Part shown: positions 13,619 to 20,618 of the stretch, piece after piece
Numbering within the stretch: position 1 is the first letter of the stretch
Layout of the letters: each line of letters starts with the position of its first letter
DNA from: a virus
IMG/VR virus record: IMGVR_UViG_3300034682_000455
Location: 1 to 53,142 of that record
DNA length: 53,142 nt
Direction: 5' to 3' (one strand)
Program-made: the position numbers and the translations under genes
Notes under the pieces: model-generated
What the model was told of the DNA's origin: nothing
The model's input: only the letters and a program-made list of their open reading frames with translations
Database searches by the model: none

Positions 13619-13668
13619 ACGGAATTCCGTTAGCGGTAAACCGCTTGTAAAAAGATCGGCAAACCGAT
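13619..13668. promoter_or_regulatory. Right operator cluster between cI and cro
   Basis: Three dyads are seen: ACGGAATTCCGT (13619-13630, perfect palindrome), AGCGGTAAACCGCT (13632-13645) and ATCGGCAAACCGAT (13655-13668). The last is identical to the left operator at 11694-11707. Confidence 0.75.
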
Positions 13669-13673
13669 ATAGT
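13645..13673 (+). promoter_or_regulatory. Rightward early promoter (PR-like)
   Basis: TTGTAA (13645-13650) and TATAGT (13668-13673) are separated by 17 nt, with the 14-bp operator in the spacer. The expected start of transcription is at or within a few bases of the cro AUG at 13681. Confidence 0.7.
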
Positions 13674-13680
13674 CCAGGCC

Positions 13681-13905
13681 ATGCAATGGAAAGACTACAT
13701 CGCGGCTATAGCCGAAAAGGGCGTCTCTCAGAGTCAGCTTGCGAAGAAAGCAGGCTGTGGGCAGGCAACTATTTCTGATCTTGCGTCTGGAAAGACGCGT
13801 GAGCCTCGCCACTCGCTTGGCTTGGCTCTGCTGAAAGTAGGCAAGCGCCTGGGTGTAAAAGCGCCTAAAGGTGTGACGCCAACCTCTGTAGCCACGGAGG
13901 CATGA
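13681..13905 (+). CDS. Cro-like repressor
   Basis: The 74-residue protein is a small helix-turn-helix regulator: MQWKDYIAAIAEKGVSQSQL, then AKKAGCGQATISDLASGKTR as the recognition region. It lies divergent from cI with the operators between, the classic Cro position. The -10 box ends 7 nt before its AUG, so the mRNA seems to have little or no leader and no ribosome site is visible. It should turn the switch toward lytic growth and head the right early operon. Confidence 0.82.
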   Translation: MQWKDYIAAIAEKGVSQSQLAKKAGCGQATISDLASGKTREPRHSLGLALLKVGKRLGVKAPKGVTPTSVATEA

Positions 13906-13908
13906 CCG

Positions 13909-14238
13909 ATGGCAGTCAAAGATTCCATCCCGATGTTCGCCCGCGGCATTGCTGGCCCGCTTGGCAAGTTGGATACCCCTGCCAAGACCAAGATCGACGC
14001 CCACACACATGAGCTGTTCTTGCAGCACTGTGCGATGCGTGGCACGGACACCAGCGCGGAGCTGCGAGATTGCATCTATGTGCTGATGTACGGAAAGACC
14101 TATCGGCAGATGGTGCTGGAGAAAGTGAACCATGACGCCAAGCGTATCGAAGTGCTGTCGCGCGTCATAGGTTCCTTTGGGGGCCCCGAATCCGATAACC
14201 ACAGCAGTGGACGAGATCTCGGAGGGACACCGGAATGA
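13909..14238 (+). CDS. Hypothetical protein after cro (109 residues)
   Basis: The protein starts MAVKDSIPMFARGIAGPLGK and contains DAHTHELFLQHCAMRGTDTS and LRDCIYVLMYGKTYRQMVLE, a helical protein that recalls ribbon-helix-helix or CII-position proteins without a clear match. AUG 13909 lies 3 nt after the cro stop. It ends by overlapping the next small gene (ATGA). The position (where lambda has cII) suggests a regulatory role, but the sequence does not show it. Confidence 0.6.
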   Translation: MAVKDSIPMFARGIAGPLGKLDTPAKTKIDAHTHELFLQHCAMRGTDTSAELRDCIYVLMYGKTYRQMVLEKVNHDAKRIEVLSRVIGSFGGPESDNHSSGRDLGGTPE

Positions 14239-14411
14239 CCGCAGCGCCTACAAAGCCGGGGAGTGCTTTCGACATCCCCACCCAGACATTTGCTCTGCAG
14301 CTGCAGCGCAACCGCAGCAGTGCCCACGCGCCAAAGGCCAGCCAGTATTTCCAGGTGACCAAGCCGCGCGATCCGTCGCACACGCACCGAATCACCAAGG
14401 CGGCGATATGA
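14235..14411 (+). CDS. Small hypothetical protein (58 residues)
   Basis: The frame reads MTAAPTKPGSAFDIPTQTFA, then LQLQRNRSSAHAPKASQYFQ and ends RITKAAI. It starts in an ATGA overlap with the upstream gene, with GGAGGGACACCGGA as ribosome site, and ends in an ATGA overlap with the next gene. The tight packing is the evidence for expression. No domain is recognised. Confidence 0.6.
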   Translation: MTAAPTKPGSAFDIPTQTFALQLQRNRSSAHAPKASQYFQVTKPRDPSHTHRITKAAI

Positions 14412-14587
14412 GCATGTTTCGCTACGCAAAAAAAATTCGCCTGCTGTCGTTGGCGCGACGTGCAGGCGATCGTTTGGCAACCGAGCTGACCCAAGGCCAA
14501 AAAACCAAGGCCCATCACTTTCAGGCGCGAATGTATCGACTGCTCCGTGTGGTGGCAATCCTGCGCGGACAGGAGGTCTCGAAGTGA
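14408..14587 (+). CDS. Small basic hypothetical protein (59 residues)
   Basis: The protein starts MSMFRYAKKIRLLSLARRAG and is rich in Arg and Lys, with a helical C-terminal part (ARMYRLLRVVAILRGQEVSK). Its AUG overlaps the stop of the preceding gene, and its own stop overlaps the GUG start of the replication gene. It may bind nucleic acid, given its charge, but that is inference. Confidence 0.55.
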   Translation: MSMFRYAKKIRLLSLARRAGDRLATELTQGQKTKAHHFQARMYRLLRVVAILRGQEVSK

Positions 14588-15555
14588 GCGATGCCGAAAA
14601 CACAAAAGCTACACGCACGCCCAGTCGGTACCGGAAGGTCGAGGTGCGCACCTGGGGCGATGAGAAGTTCCGCAGCCTCTCTGCGCTTCCTCCATGCGGC
14701 CAGGGCCTTTGGCTGTTCCTGATTACGGGCCCTCATACCGGCCCGATCCCTGGTCTTTTCCGCGCTGGGCGTGCCGCCATGGCCGAGGAATTGGATTGGG
14801 ACCTGGAAGCCTTCGACAAAGCCTTTCAGGAAGTCTCCCAACAAGGGATGGTGAAAGCCGACTTCAAAGCCCGCGTCATGTGGGTGCCGAACGCGATCAA
14901 GCACAACCGGCCGGAGTCCCCCAACGTGGTCAAGAGCTGGGCTGCTGAGTTCGACCTGATCCCAGAATGCGACTTGAAGCGCGAAGCATTGGAGCACCTG
15001 AGAGCCAGTGTTTATGCGCTCGGAGAGGCTTTCGGCAAAGCTTTCAATGAGACTTTCGGGAAGCCTTCTGGAAAGCCTTTGGCGAAGGCTATGCCTAATC
15101 AGGAACAGGAACAGGAACAGGAACAGGATAAAAAAGAACCTAACGGTTCCGTCGGCAGCGCCGACCTCCTGGGAGACAAGAAAAACCCCGAGGAGGGCGC
15201 AAAGCCAGGCCTGCCCATCTGCCCGGTGCAAAAGGTCGTGGACCTGTACCACGAAGTTCTGCCCGAGATGCCGAAGGTTCGCCTGCTCAGCGATGGCCGG
15301 CGCAAGGCCATCAGCAAGGTCTGGAAATGGGTTCTGACCACGGCCAAGACAGATGGCCAGCCCCGCGCCACCAATGCCGTCGAGGCACTGGATTGGCTGA
15401 AGCAGTACTTCACGATTGCCAGAGGCAACGATTTCTTGATGGGCCGGTCACCACGCACCGGTGAGCATGCCGGCTGGCAGTGCGATCTGGACTTCCTGCT
15501 GACCGATAAGGGCATGAAGCACGTCATCGAGAAAACCAAGAAGGTGGCGTCATGA
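14584..15555 (+). CDS. Phage replication initiator (O-like)
   Basis: The 323-residue protein starts at a GUG (14584) overlapping the upstream stop, with GGAGG 6 nt before. The N-terminal half (about 15-110) has features of a winged-helix replisome-organiser domain: KVEVRTWGDEKFRSLSALPP, GLWLFLITGPHTGPIPGLFR and VMWVPNAIKHNRPESPNVVK. A low-complexity middle (AFGKAFNETFGKPSGKP and QEQEQEQEQ) is followed by a helical C-terminal domain that may load the helicase. The gene is followed directly by the DnaB-type helicase gene (ATGA overlap), the usual O-P-type arrangement. Repeats in the middle may be the origin. Confidence 0.8.
   Translation: MSDAENTKATRTPSRYRKVEVRTWGDEKFRSLSALPPCGQGLWLFLITGPHTGPIPGLFRAGRAAMAEELDWDLEAFDKAFQEVSQQGMVKADFKARVMWVPNAIKHNRPESPNVVKSWAAEFDLIPECDLKREALEHLRASVYALGEAFGKAFNETFGKPSGKPLAKAMPNQEQEQEQEQDKKEPNGSVGSADLLGDKKNPEEGAKPGLPICPVQKVVDLYHEVLPEMPKVRLLSDGRRKAISKVWKWVLTTAKTDGQPRATNAVEALDWLKQYFTIARGNDFLMGRSPRTGEHAGWQCDLDFLLTDKGMKHVIEKTKKVAS
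15027..15089 (+). repeat. Candidate origin iterons inside the replication gene
   Basis: Related short repeats occur one after another: GGCTTTCGGCAAAG (15027-15040), GACTTTCGGGAAGC (15051-15064), TTCTGGAAAGCC (15066-15077) and TTTGGCGAAGGC (15078-15089). An array of CAGGAA hexamers and an A-rich stretch (GGATAAAAAAG) follow at 15100-15136. Lambda-type phages carry the origin as iterons in the O gene, so this may be ori. Confidence 0.5.
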
Positions 15556-16943
15556 ATGCTCCTGTTTTTGAACCCCTGGGCCACATGGAGTTTGAATCCG
15601 GCGACCGCGTGGCCATTGAGGCCGAACACGGCCTGCTGGGCATGCTGCTGCTGGACGAGCGTTTGTTCGACGTGGTAGCCGACCTGGTGCAGCCCAGCCG
15701 CTTTTCGGTGGACTTCGATGGCTCGATCTATGCCGCCATCAGCGCGATGGCCCACAGCGGCAAGCCCGTGAACGCCATCACGGTGTTTGAGCACATGCAG
15801 GGCAAGGGGGACCTGATGTACCTGAACGCGATGACCCAGGGCGCCTTGGCATCGCAGCGCATGGCCCGCCGGTATGCCGAGATCATCGTGGAGCGCAGCA
15901 AAGCCAGGCAGCTGGCATCAGTGGTGCTGGATGCCCGGGAGGTGGCGGCCGACGATAGCCTGAGCGTGACCGAGCGCATCGAGCAGGTGTCAGCAAAGCT
16001 GGCCAGCCTGGCGGAGGATGCTCAAAGCGAGGACTGGGTCAGCGCCGACACCGGCATGGACGAGTTCATGGCCGAGATGGACAAACGTGCCTCCGGCGCG
16101 CGGGACCAGTACCTGCCCACCGGTTTTGCCGACCTGGACGAGCAGCTGGACGGCGGCATGCGTGAGGGTGAGCTGATCATCATCGGCGCACGCCCATCGA
16201 TGGGAAAGACGGCGCTGGCGCTGGGTATTGGCGAGTACGCGGTCAAGCTGGGTAAGACGGTGGCGATGTTCAGCCTGGAAATGAAGCGTCAGAGCCTGTT
16301 TGAGCGCCGTGTCTCCAGTGAATCCGGCGTGCCGCTGGGCAAGATCAAGCGGCCCGATCGCATGACGAGCGAAGAGTGGTCGGATATGTGCACCACGGCG
16401 GAAGCCTTGAAAAAGCGACCGTTCTACGTAAACGACCGCTCCAGCCTGAACATCAACACCTTGCGCACCAAGGTGCGCGCACTCAAGCGGCGCCACGGCT
16501 TGCGCCTGCTGATCGTTGACTACCTTGGGCTGATGGATGGCTCCAACCCCAAGGACAACCGCACAACGCAACTGGGCGAGGTGACCCGCAACCTCAAGCG
16601 CCTGGCCAACGAACTGGGCATCACGGTGCTGCTGCTGTGCCAGTTGAACCGCGAGGTCGAGAAGCGCGTCGACCAGATGCCCGTCATGTCCGATTTGCGC
16701 GATTGCGGCGAGATCGAGCAGGACGCCGACATCGTGCTGTTCCCGCACCGGCCAATCCACTTGAAGCCCAGCCTGGGTGAGCCCTGGCGCTACTACGCCT
16801 GCCTGCGCGTGGCCAAGCAGCGTGCCGGCGCCACCGGCGACCTGAACCTGCGCTACTACGGCCCGTGTGTGCGCTTTGAGAACTGGCATGGGGACAAGCC
16901 CAGCGCCACCAGCGTTCACAACGGCACCCCCGACTTTGAATAA
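15552..16943 (+). CDS. DnaB-type replicative helicase
   Basis: The 463-residue protein has the DnaB N-terminal domain (about 20-130: AEHGLLGMLLLDERLFDVVA, FEHMQGKGDLMYLNAMTQGA) and the RecA-like C-terminal ATPase. Walker A is IIIGARPSMGKTALAL at about 210-222, followed by FSLEMKRQSLFERRVSSESG, Walker B in LLIVDYLGLMDG, and LLLCQLNREVEKRVDQMPVM with SDLRDCGEIEQDAD, all typical. It should unwind DNA at phage forks as a hexamer. It overlaps the replication initiator by ATGA. Full length for the family. Confidence 0.96.
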   Translation: MNAPVFEPLGHMEFESGDRVAIEAEHGLLGMLLLDERLFDVVADLVQPSRFSVDFDGSIYAAISAMAHSGKPVNAITVFEHMQGKGDLMYLNAMTQGALASQRMARRYAEIIVERSKARQLASVVLDAREVAADDSLSVTERIEQVSAKLASLAEDAQSEDWVSADTGMDEFMAEMDKRASGARDQYLPTGFADLDEQLDGGMREGELIIIGARPSMGKTALALGIGEYAVKLGKTVAMFSLEMKRQSLFERRVSSESGVPLGKIKRPDRMTSEEWSDMCTTAEALKKRPFYVNDRSSLNINTLRTKVRALKRRHGLRLLIVDYLGLMDGSNPKDNRTTQLGEVTRNLKRLANELGITVLLLCQLNREVEKRVDQMPVMSDLRDCGEIEQDADIVLFPHRPIHLKPSLGEPWRYYACLRVAKQRAGATGDLNLRYYGPCVRFENWHGDKPSATSVHNGTPDFE

Positions 16944-16960
16944 AACAGGAGCAAAGAACA

Positions 16961-17437
16961 ATGATCACACTTACTCTTCCGTACCCTGTGAGCGCAAATC
17001 GCTACTGGCAAACCCGTGTCATCAAGCCCAAGGGCGGCAAGTTTCACCAGGCCATGACCTACGTGAGCGCCGAGGCCAAGGCCTTCAAGGAAAACGTACA
17101 GAAACTGGCCATGTCAGCAGGCGTGCGTGCCCCTATCACCGGCCGCGTGGCCATCGCCTACACGCTGCACCCGCATTGCCCCCAGGATGCCCACCGACGC
17201 GCCAAGCGTGATCCTGTCGGCTGGGAGGACACCGTGCAGTGCATGGACCTGGACAATGCCCAGAAGGTGCTGCTGGACAGCCTCAAGGGTGTCGTCATTG
17301 AGGACGACAAGTGGGTGCGCAAGATTTCGGCCGAGCGCGGCACCCCAGTGGATGGCGGAAAGCTGGTCGTGACCATCACGCCTCTGGCCCCGGCTATGGC
17401 CGAGCAGCAGCAGGGCGACTTGCTCGGGGGGCACTGA
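16961..17437 (+). CDS. RusA-family Holliday junction resolvase
   Basis: The 158-residue protein starts MITLTLPYPVSANRYWQTRV, typical of RusA, and contains CMDLDNAQKVLLDSLKGVVI followed by EDDKWVRKISAERG, where the Asp residues of DLDN and the EDD group form the metal-binding active site of RusA. It resolves recombination intermediates by symmetric cuts. CAGGAGC precedes AUG 16961. It lies between the helicase and a DUF1367-like gene in the right early operon and fits with the RecT/YqaJ recombination system of the left arm. Confidence 0.93.
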   Translation: MITLTLPYPVSANRYWQTRVIKPKGGKFHQAMTYVSAEAKAFKENVQKLAMSAGVRAPITGRVAIAYTLHPHCPQDAHRRAKRDPVGWEDTVQCMDLDNAQKVLLDSLKGVVIEDDKWVRKISAERGTPVDGGKLVVTITPLAPAMAEQQQGDLLGGH

Positions 17438-17439
17438 CC

Positions 17440-17913
17440 ATGGGCCGCCTTGTTCTGACCAAAGGCCAAGACGGCAAGCTGCATGGCCTGGACCCCAAGG
17501 GCCAGCGTGCCTGGGACCGCTTCAAGGCCAAGCTGAAGTCGCTGGACTTCGGCGACACGCTGGGCTTCACCTTCTTCCTGCCGCGCGACCCGGTGAGCCA
17601 CCGCAGCTTTTTTCGCAAGCTACAGGTGCTGCTGGAGCGCACCGAGGCCTTCACCGAGCTGGATACCCTGCGCGCCTGGCTGCTGCTGGGGGCCGGCTAC
17701 TGCGACTACGTGCCCGGGCTGGATGGAAAACTGCGGGCCGTGCCCCGAAGCATGGCGTTTGACGCCATGGATCAGGCGGATTTCATGGAGCTGAACCGCA
17801 AGGTGGACGAGTTCCTCTACACCGAGCACGCCCTGGATGTGCTGTGGCCGGGGCTTGCCCACCAGCAGCAGTGGAGCTGCCTCACCTGCTTTCTGGAGGA
17901 TCTGCGCCGATGA
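17440..17913 (+). CDS. DUF1367-like phage protein
   Basis: The 157-residue protein has GDTLGFTFFLPRDPVSHRSF followed by FRKLQVLLERTEAFT, then VPGLDGKLRAVPRSMAFDAM with DQADFMELNRKVDEFLYTE, the order of elements known from DUF1367 (YdfU-like) proteins of lambdoid phages. The start AUG 17440 is 2 nt after the rusA stop. These proteins are usually found near ninB/rusA-type genes; their biochemical role is unknown. It overlaps the next gene by ATGA. Confidence 0.7.
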   Translation: MGRLVLTKGQDGKLHGLDPKGQRAWDRFKAKLKSLDFGDTLGFTFFLPRDPVSHRSFFRKLQVLLERTEAFTELDTLRAWLLLGAGYCDYVPGLDGKLRAVPRSMAFDAMDQADFMELNRKVDEFLYTEHALDVLWPGLAHQQQWSCLTCFLEDLRR

Positions 17914-18155
17914 CCTGCCAAGACTGCGCCCAAGCCCAGACCGCCAAGCACTGGGGCGGCTATCACGCTGACTGCCATGGCTGCCAGGTGCGATCCCTGG
18001 CCAGCGGCCCCGCCTACTTTTCGGCCGTGCAGGCGAACGCCATCACCGGCCAATACCGCGGCGCGCTGCAGGCGCTGTTTGGGGAGGGTTGGAAGCAGGC
18101 GCACGAAGAGGTGAAGGCCGAGCACGCGCGCCTGGCGGCTATGCCGGACCCCTGA
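17910..18155 (+). CDS. Small Cys-rich phage protein (81 residues)
   Basis: The protein starts MTCQDCAQAQTAKHWGGYHA and continues DCHGCQVRSLASGPAYF, giving CxxC...CxxC, a likely zinc ribbon, followed by a helical C-terminal part (GWKQAHEEVKAEHARLAAM). The AUG overlaps the upstream stop codon. It resembles the small zinc proteins that accompany RusA or nin-region genes. Function is unknown. Confidence 0.65.
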   Translation: MTCQDCAQAQTAKHWGGYHADCHGCQVRSLASGPAYFSAVQANAITGQYRGALQALFGEGWKQAHEEVKAEHARLAAMPDP

Positions 18156-18232
18156 AAAGCAAAAGGCCCACCGAAGTGAGCCTCCTGCCGAGCTGTACGC
18201 CCTAGACACGCCACAGTTTACAGGAGCCATGC

Positions 18233-18754
18233 ATGAGCCTCAATACAGATCGACGCACTAGCCGACAAATCATTTGGGACGCCATCCAAGAGATGGCAGC
18301 CATGGGGCAGGCCATCACCCGCAAAACCCTGCAAGAGGTGACGGGCCTGACCTATCACATCGTGGACGACCACGTTTCACGCTTCGTGGACGAGGATGGA
18401 ACGCTGCGCCGGGTCGTGGACGGGGTGTTTGAGCTGGTGAAGGGCTACGACGCGCCGCGGCCGGTAAGTGTCACGGACCTGGACGACGGGCAAACCATCA
18501 TTGAAGTGGGCGACCAAGAGATGCGCCTGTGGCCGCGTGAGGTGCGCAAGGTGGCGATGCGGTTGGCCGGCGAGGCCCAGCAGCTGGCCACCATGCAGTT
18601 GCAGCACGATGTGGCGCTGGCCACCCAGGGGCTGCAGCTGGAATTCCGTGCAGTGCAGCGCGAGATGGCTGCGCGGATCAAGGAGCTGGAAGAGTCGAAC
18701 CAGCGACTTCGAAAACAGGTGGCGGAACGGCCAGCGCAGGTGGCGTTGCTCTGA
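18233..18754 (+). CDS. Winged-helix protein with coiled coil, possible late regulator
   Basis: The 173-residue protein has a DNA-binding-like N-terminal domain (about 5-70: RTSRQIIWDAIQEMAAMGQA, RKTLQEVTGLTYHIVDDHVS, then a wing-like VDEDGTLRRVVDGVFELVKG). A beta-rich middle follows, and a long C-terminal coiled coil (about 110-165: EAQQLATMQLQHDVALATQG, KELEESNQRLRKQVAERPAQ). AGGAG lies 6 nt before AUG 18233. It is the last gene of the right early operon, the place of late regulators such as Q in lambda. It is the best candidate for the factor that reads the late-block motif, but this is inference from position and fold. Confidence 0.6.
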   Translation: MSLNTDRRTSRQIIWDAIQEMAAMGQAITRKTLQEVTGLTYHIVDDHVSRFVDEDGTLRRVVDGVFELVKGYDAPRPVSVTDLDDGQTIIEVGDQEMRLWPREVRKVAMRLAGEAQQLATMQLQHDVALATQGLQLEFRAVQREMAARIKELEESNQRLRKQVAERPAQVALL

Positions 18755-18758
18755 TCAA

Positions 18759-19067
18759 TTACCAGCGCGTATGCCGGTGCAGCTCAGCATCAAAGCGCCA
18801 TGCTTGGTACATGGTGTCTTTGTAGTACAGCCATGCGCCGTAAAGTATCGTCACTAGGGCAACAGCTTCAATAGCCAGAACAATCCAGATCGTTGTCGTT
18901 CCAAGGGGCACTTGAATTCGGCCCAAGGACGACAAGAAAATAAAAATCTGGGCAACAAAATAGCCAAAAAGACCGACACCAACCCCCACAGCCATGTGCA
19001 CAGGGCCCCTCCACCCCTCAAACTTATGTGCAATCCGTTCGGGTTCGAGTAAAAGATTCAAAAGCAT
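18759..19067 (-). CDS. Small membrane protein on the opposite strand (102 residues)
   Basis: The protein starts MLLNLLLEPERIAHKFEGWR and has two to three hydrophobic segments: VHMAVGVGVGLFGYFVAQIF with IFLSSLGR, then TTIWIVLAIEAVALVTILYG. The end is charged. The start at 19067 is fixed by AAGGAGG 5 nt upstream, and a longer frame is not needed. It runs against the late operon and lies between the last early gene and motif copy 1. I expect it to be a prophage cargo protein made in lysogens, possibly for superinfection exclusion. No family is recognised. Confidence 0.6.
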   Translation of the reverse strand: MLLNLLLEPERIAHKFEGWRGPVHMAVGVGVGLFGYFVAQIFIFLSSLGRIQVPLGTTTIWIVLAIEAVALVTILYGAWLYYKDTMYQAWRFDAELHRHTRW

Positions 19068-19148
19068 CTCAGATCCTCCTTGGGTGCATTCTGAGGTACA
19101 TGCTGTGAAACATGTGTTGTGCCTGCCAAACATGCTGGCCGTAAGACT

Positions 19149-19164
19149 CCCCCACTAGGGTTCG
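19149..19164 (+). promoter_or_regulatory. Late-block motif, copy 1
   Basis: CCCCCACTAGGGTTCG, ending 33 nt before the small terminase start codon. The G pair of the consensus core GGCTAGGG is replaced (CACTAGGG). It follows the counter-oriented membrane gene. Confidence 0.6.
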
Positions 19165-19197
19165 CTCCTGAGAAGCATCCTCGGAACACTCCGGGGC

Positions 19198-19878
19198 ATG
19201 GCAAGCAGTACAGGCAAAGCACCCACCCCCACAAAGCCCCAGGTTGACTGGGAGCGCATCGCGCTGGACTACCGGGCAGCAATCAAGACGCTGCGCCAGA
19301 TCGCTGACGAGCACGGCATCTCGCATGGCGCCATCAACAAGCGCGCCAAGCGTGATGGATGGGAGCGCGACCTGACGGAAAAGATCCAGGCCAAGGCTGA
19401 TGCGCTGGTATCCAAGGCTGCAGTATCCAAGACGGTATCCAAAGAAGGGCGAGCGGCTGAGACCGCTGTCATCGAGGCCAACGCCCAGACGCAAGCCAGC
19501 ATCCGCCTGGCGCACCGCGCCGACATCGATCGCACCCGACGCCTGTGCATGCGCATGCTGGCAGAGCTGGAGCAGCAGAGCGCCGCGCCCGAGCTGCTGG
19601 GCGAGGTGGCCGAGATCCTGGCCGGCGTCCCGCCGGAGGAGATGACCAAGGCCCAGCGCGCGAAGCTGGCCGACGCCGCCGCCCGTGCGGGATCGCTGCA
19701 GTCCCGCTCCAGCACCATGCGGTCCCTGTCCGAATCGCTCAAGAGCTTGGTTGCCCTGGAGCGCCAGGCCTATGGCATCAAGGAGGAGGCCGCGCCGCCG
19801 CCAGACCCTGGTGTGGCCTCTTTCTCGACCGCTGACCTTTTTGCGATGCGCGATGCGCTCAAGAAGGGAGCCGCATGA
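19198..19878 (+). CDS. Terminase small subunit
   Basis: The 226-residue protein has an N-terminal helix-turn-helix of the terminase small-subunit type: WERIALDYRAAIKTLRQIAD, EHGISHGAINKRAKRDGWER. A helical oligomerisation region follows. It should recognise the packaging site and present DNA to the large subunit. Its stop overlaps the start of the large terminase gene (ATGA). It is the first gene after late motif 1. The ribosome site is weak (CCGGGGC). Confidence 0.85.
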   Translation: MASSTGKAPTPTKPQVDWERIALDYRAAIKTLRQIADEHGISHGAINKRAKRDGWERDLTEKIQAKADALVSKAAVSKTVSKEGRAAETAVIEANAQTQASIRLAHRADIDRTRRLCMRMLAELEQQSAAPELLGEVAEILAGVPPEEMTKAQRAKLADAAARAGSLQSRSSTMRSLSESLKSLVALERQAYGIKEEAAPPPDPGVASFSTADLFAMRDALKKGAA

Positions 19879-20618
19879 ACGTCGACAACCTCTCACCCGC
19901 CCAGCGTGAAGCCATGCTGGCCTCCATCGAACTGGAGCTGTCCCGCCGCAAGATCGACAGCATGTACCCGGACACCGGGCCGCTGCGCCGCGAGCTGTAC
20001 CCCAAGCACATGGAGTTCTTCAAGGCCGGCGCCACCTACCGCGAGCGCTGCGCAATGGCGGCCAACCGCGTGGGCAAGACCGAGGGCATGGGCGGCTACG
20101 AAACCGCGCTGCACCTGACAGGCCGTTACCCGGAATGGTGGGAAGGGCGCCGCTTTGACCGGCCCGTGCGCTTCTGGGCTGCCGGCAAGACCAACGAAAC
20201 CACCCGCGACATCGTGCAGAACAAGCTGTTCGGCCCGGTGGTGGGCTCGGGCACGTCCAAGTGCTTCAGCGGCACCGGCCTGGTGTACGCCGACTGCATC
20301 GAGCGCGTGGGCTGGAAGCAGGGCGTGACCGACCTGGCCGACACCGTGTACGTCAAGCACGTCAGCGGCAAGTTCTCCGAGCTGGGCCTGAAGTCTTACC
20401 AACAGGGCCGGGGCAGCTTTGAAGGCACCGAGCGTGACGGCATCTGGCTGGACGAGGAGCCGCCGCTGGAGGTCTACAGCGAGTGCCTGATTCGCACGGC
20501 CACCACCAACGGCATCGTGTACATCACCTTCACCCCCCTGGAGGGCACCACCGGCACGGTGATGATGTTCCTGGAGGGCGAGCAGGAAGCCAAGGAGGAG
20601 CCACTGTGCCTGCAGTAA
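19875..20618 (+). CDS. Terminase large subunit, ATPase half (frame 1)
   Basis: The 247-residue product has the packaging ATPase motifs: a Walker A in CAMAANRVGKTEGMGG (about 58-73) and a Walker B in GIWLDEEPPLEVYSECLI (about 197-214), then a coupling motif in IVYITFTPLEGTTG. It stops at 20618 after QEAKEEPLCLQ. Large terminases are normally a single protein of about 450-550 residues. The nuclease half is in the next frame (-1) and starts inside this gene, so the protein is split or frameshifted. As it stands it would lack the nuclease domain. Confidence 0.85.
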   Translation: MNVDNLSPAQREAMLASIELELSRRKIDSMYPDTGPLRRELYPKHMEFFKAGATYRERCAMAANRVGKTEGMGGYETALHLTGRYPEWWEGRRFDRPVRFWAAGKTNETTRDIVQNKLFGPVVGSGTSKCFSGTGLVYADCIERVGWKQGVTDLADTVYVKHVSGKFSELGLKSYQQGRGSFEGTERDGIWLDEEPPLEVYSECLIRTATTNGIVYITFTPLEGTTGTVMMFLEGEQEAKEEPLCLQ

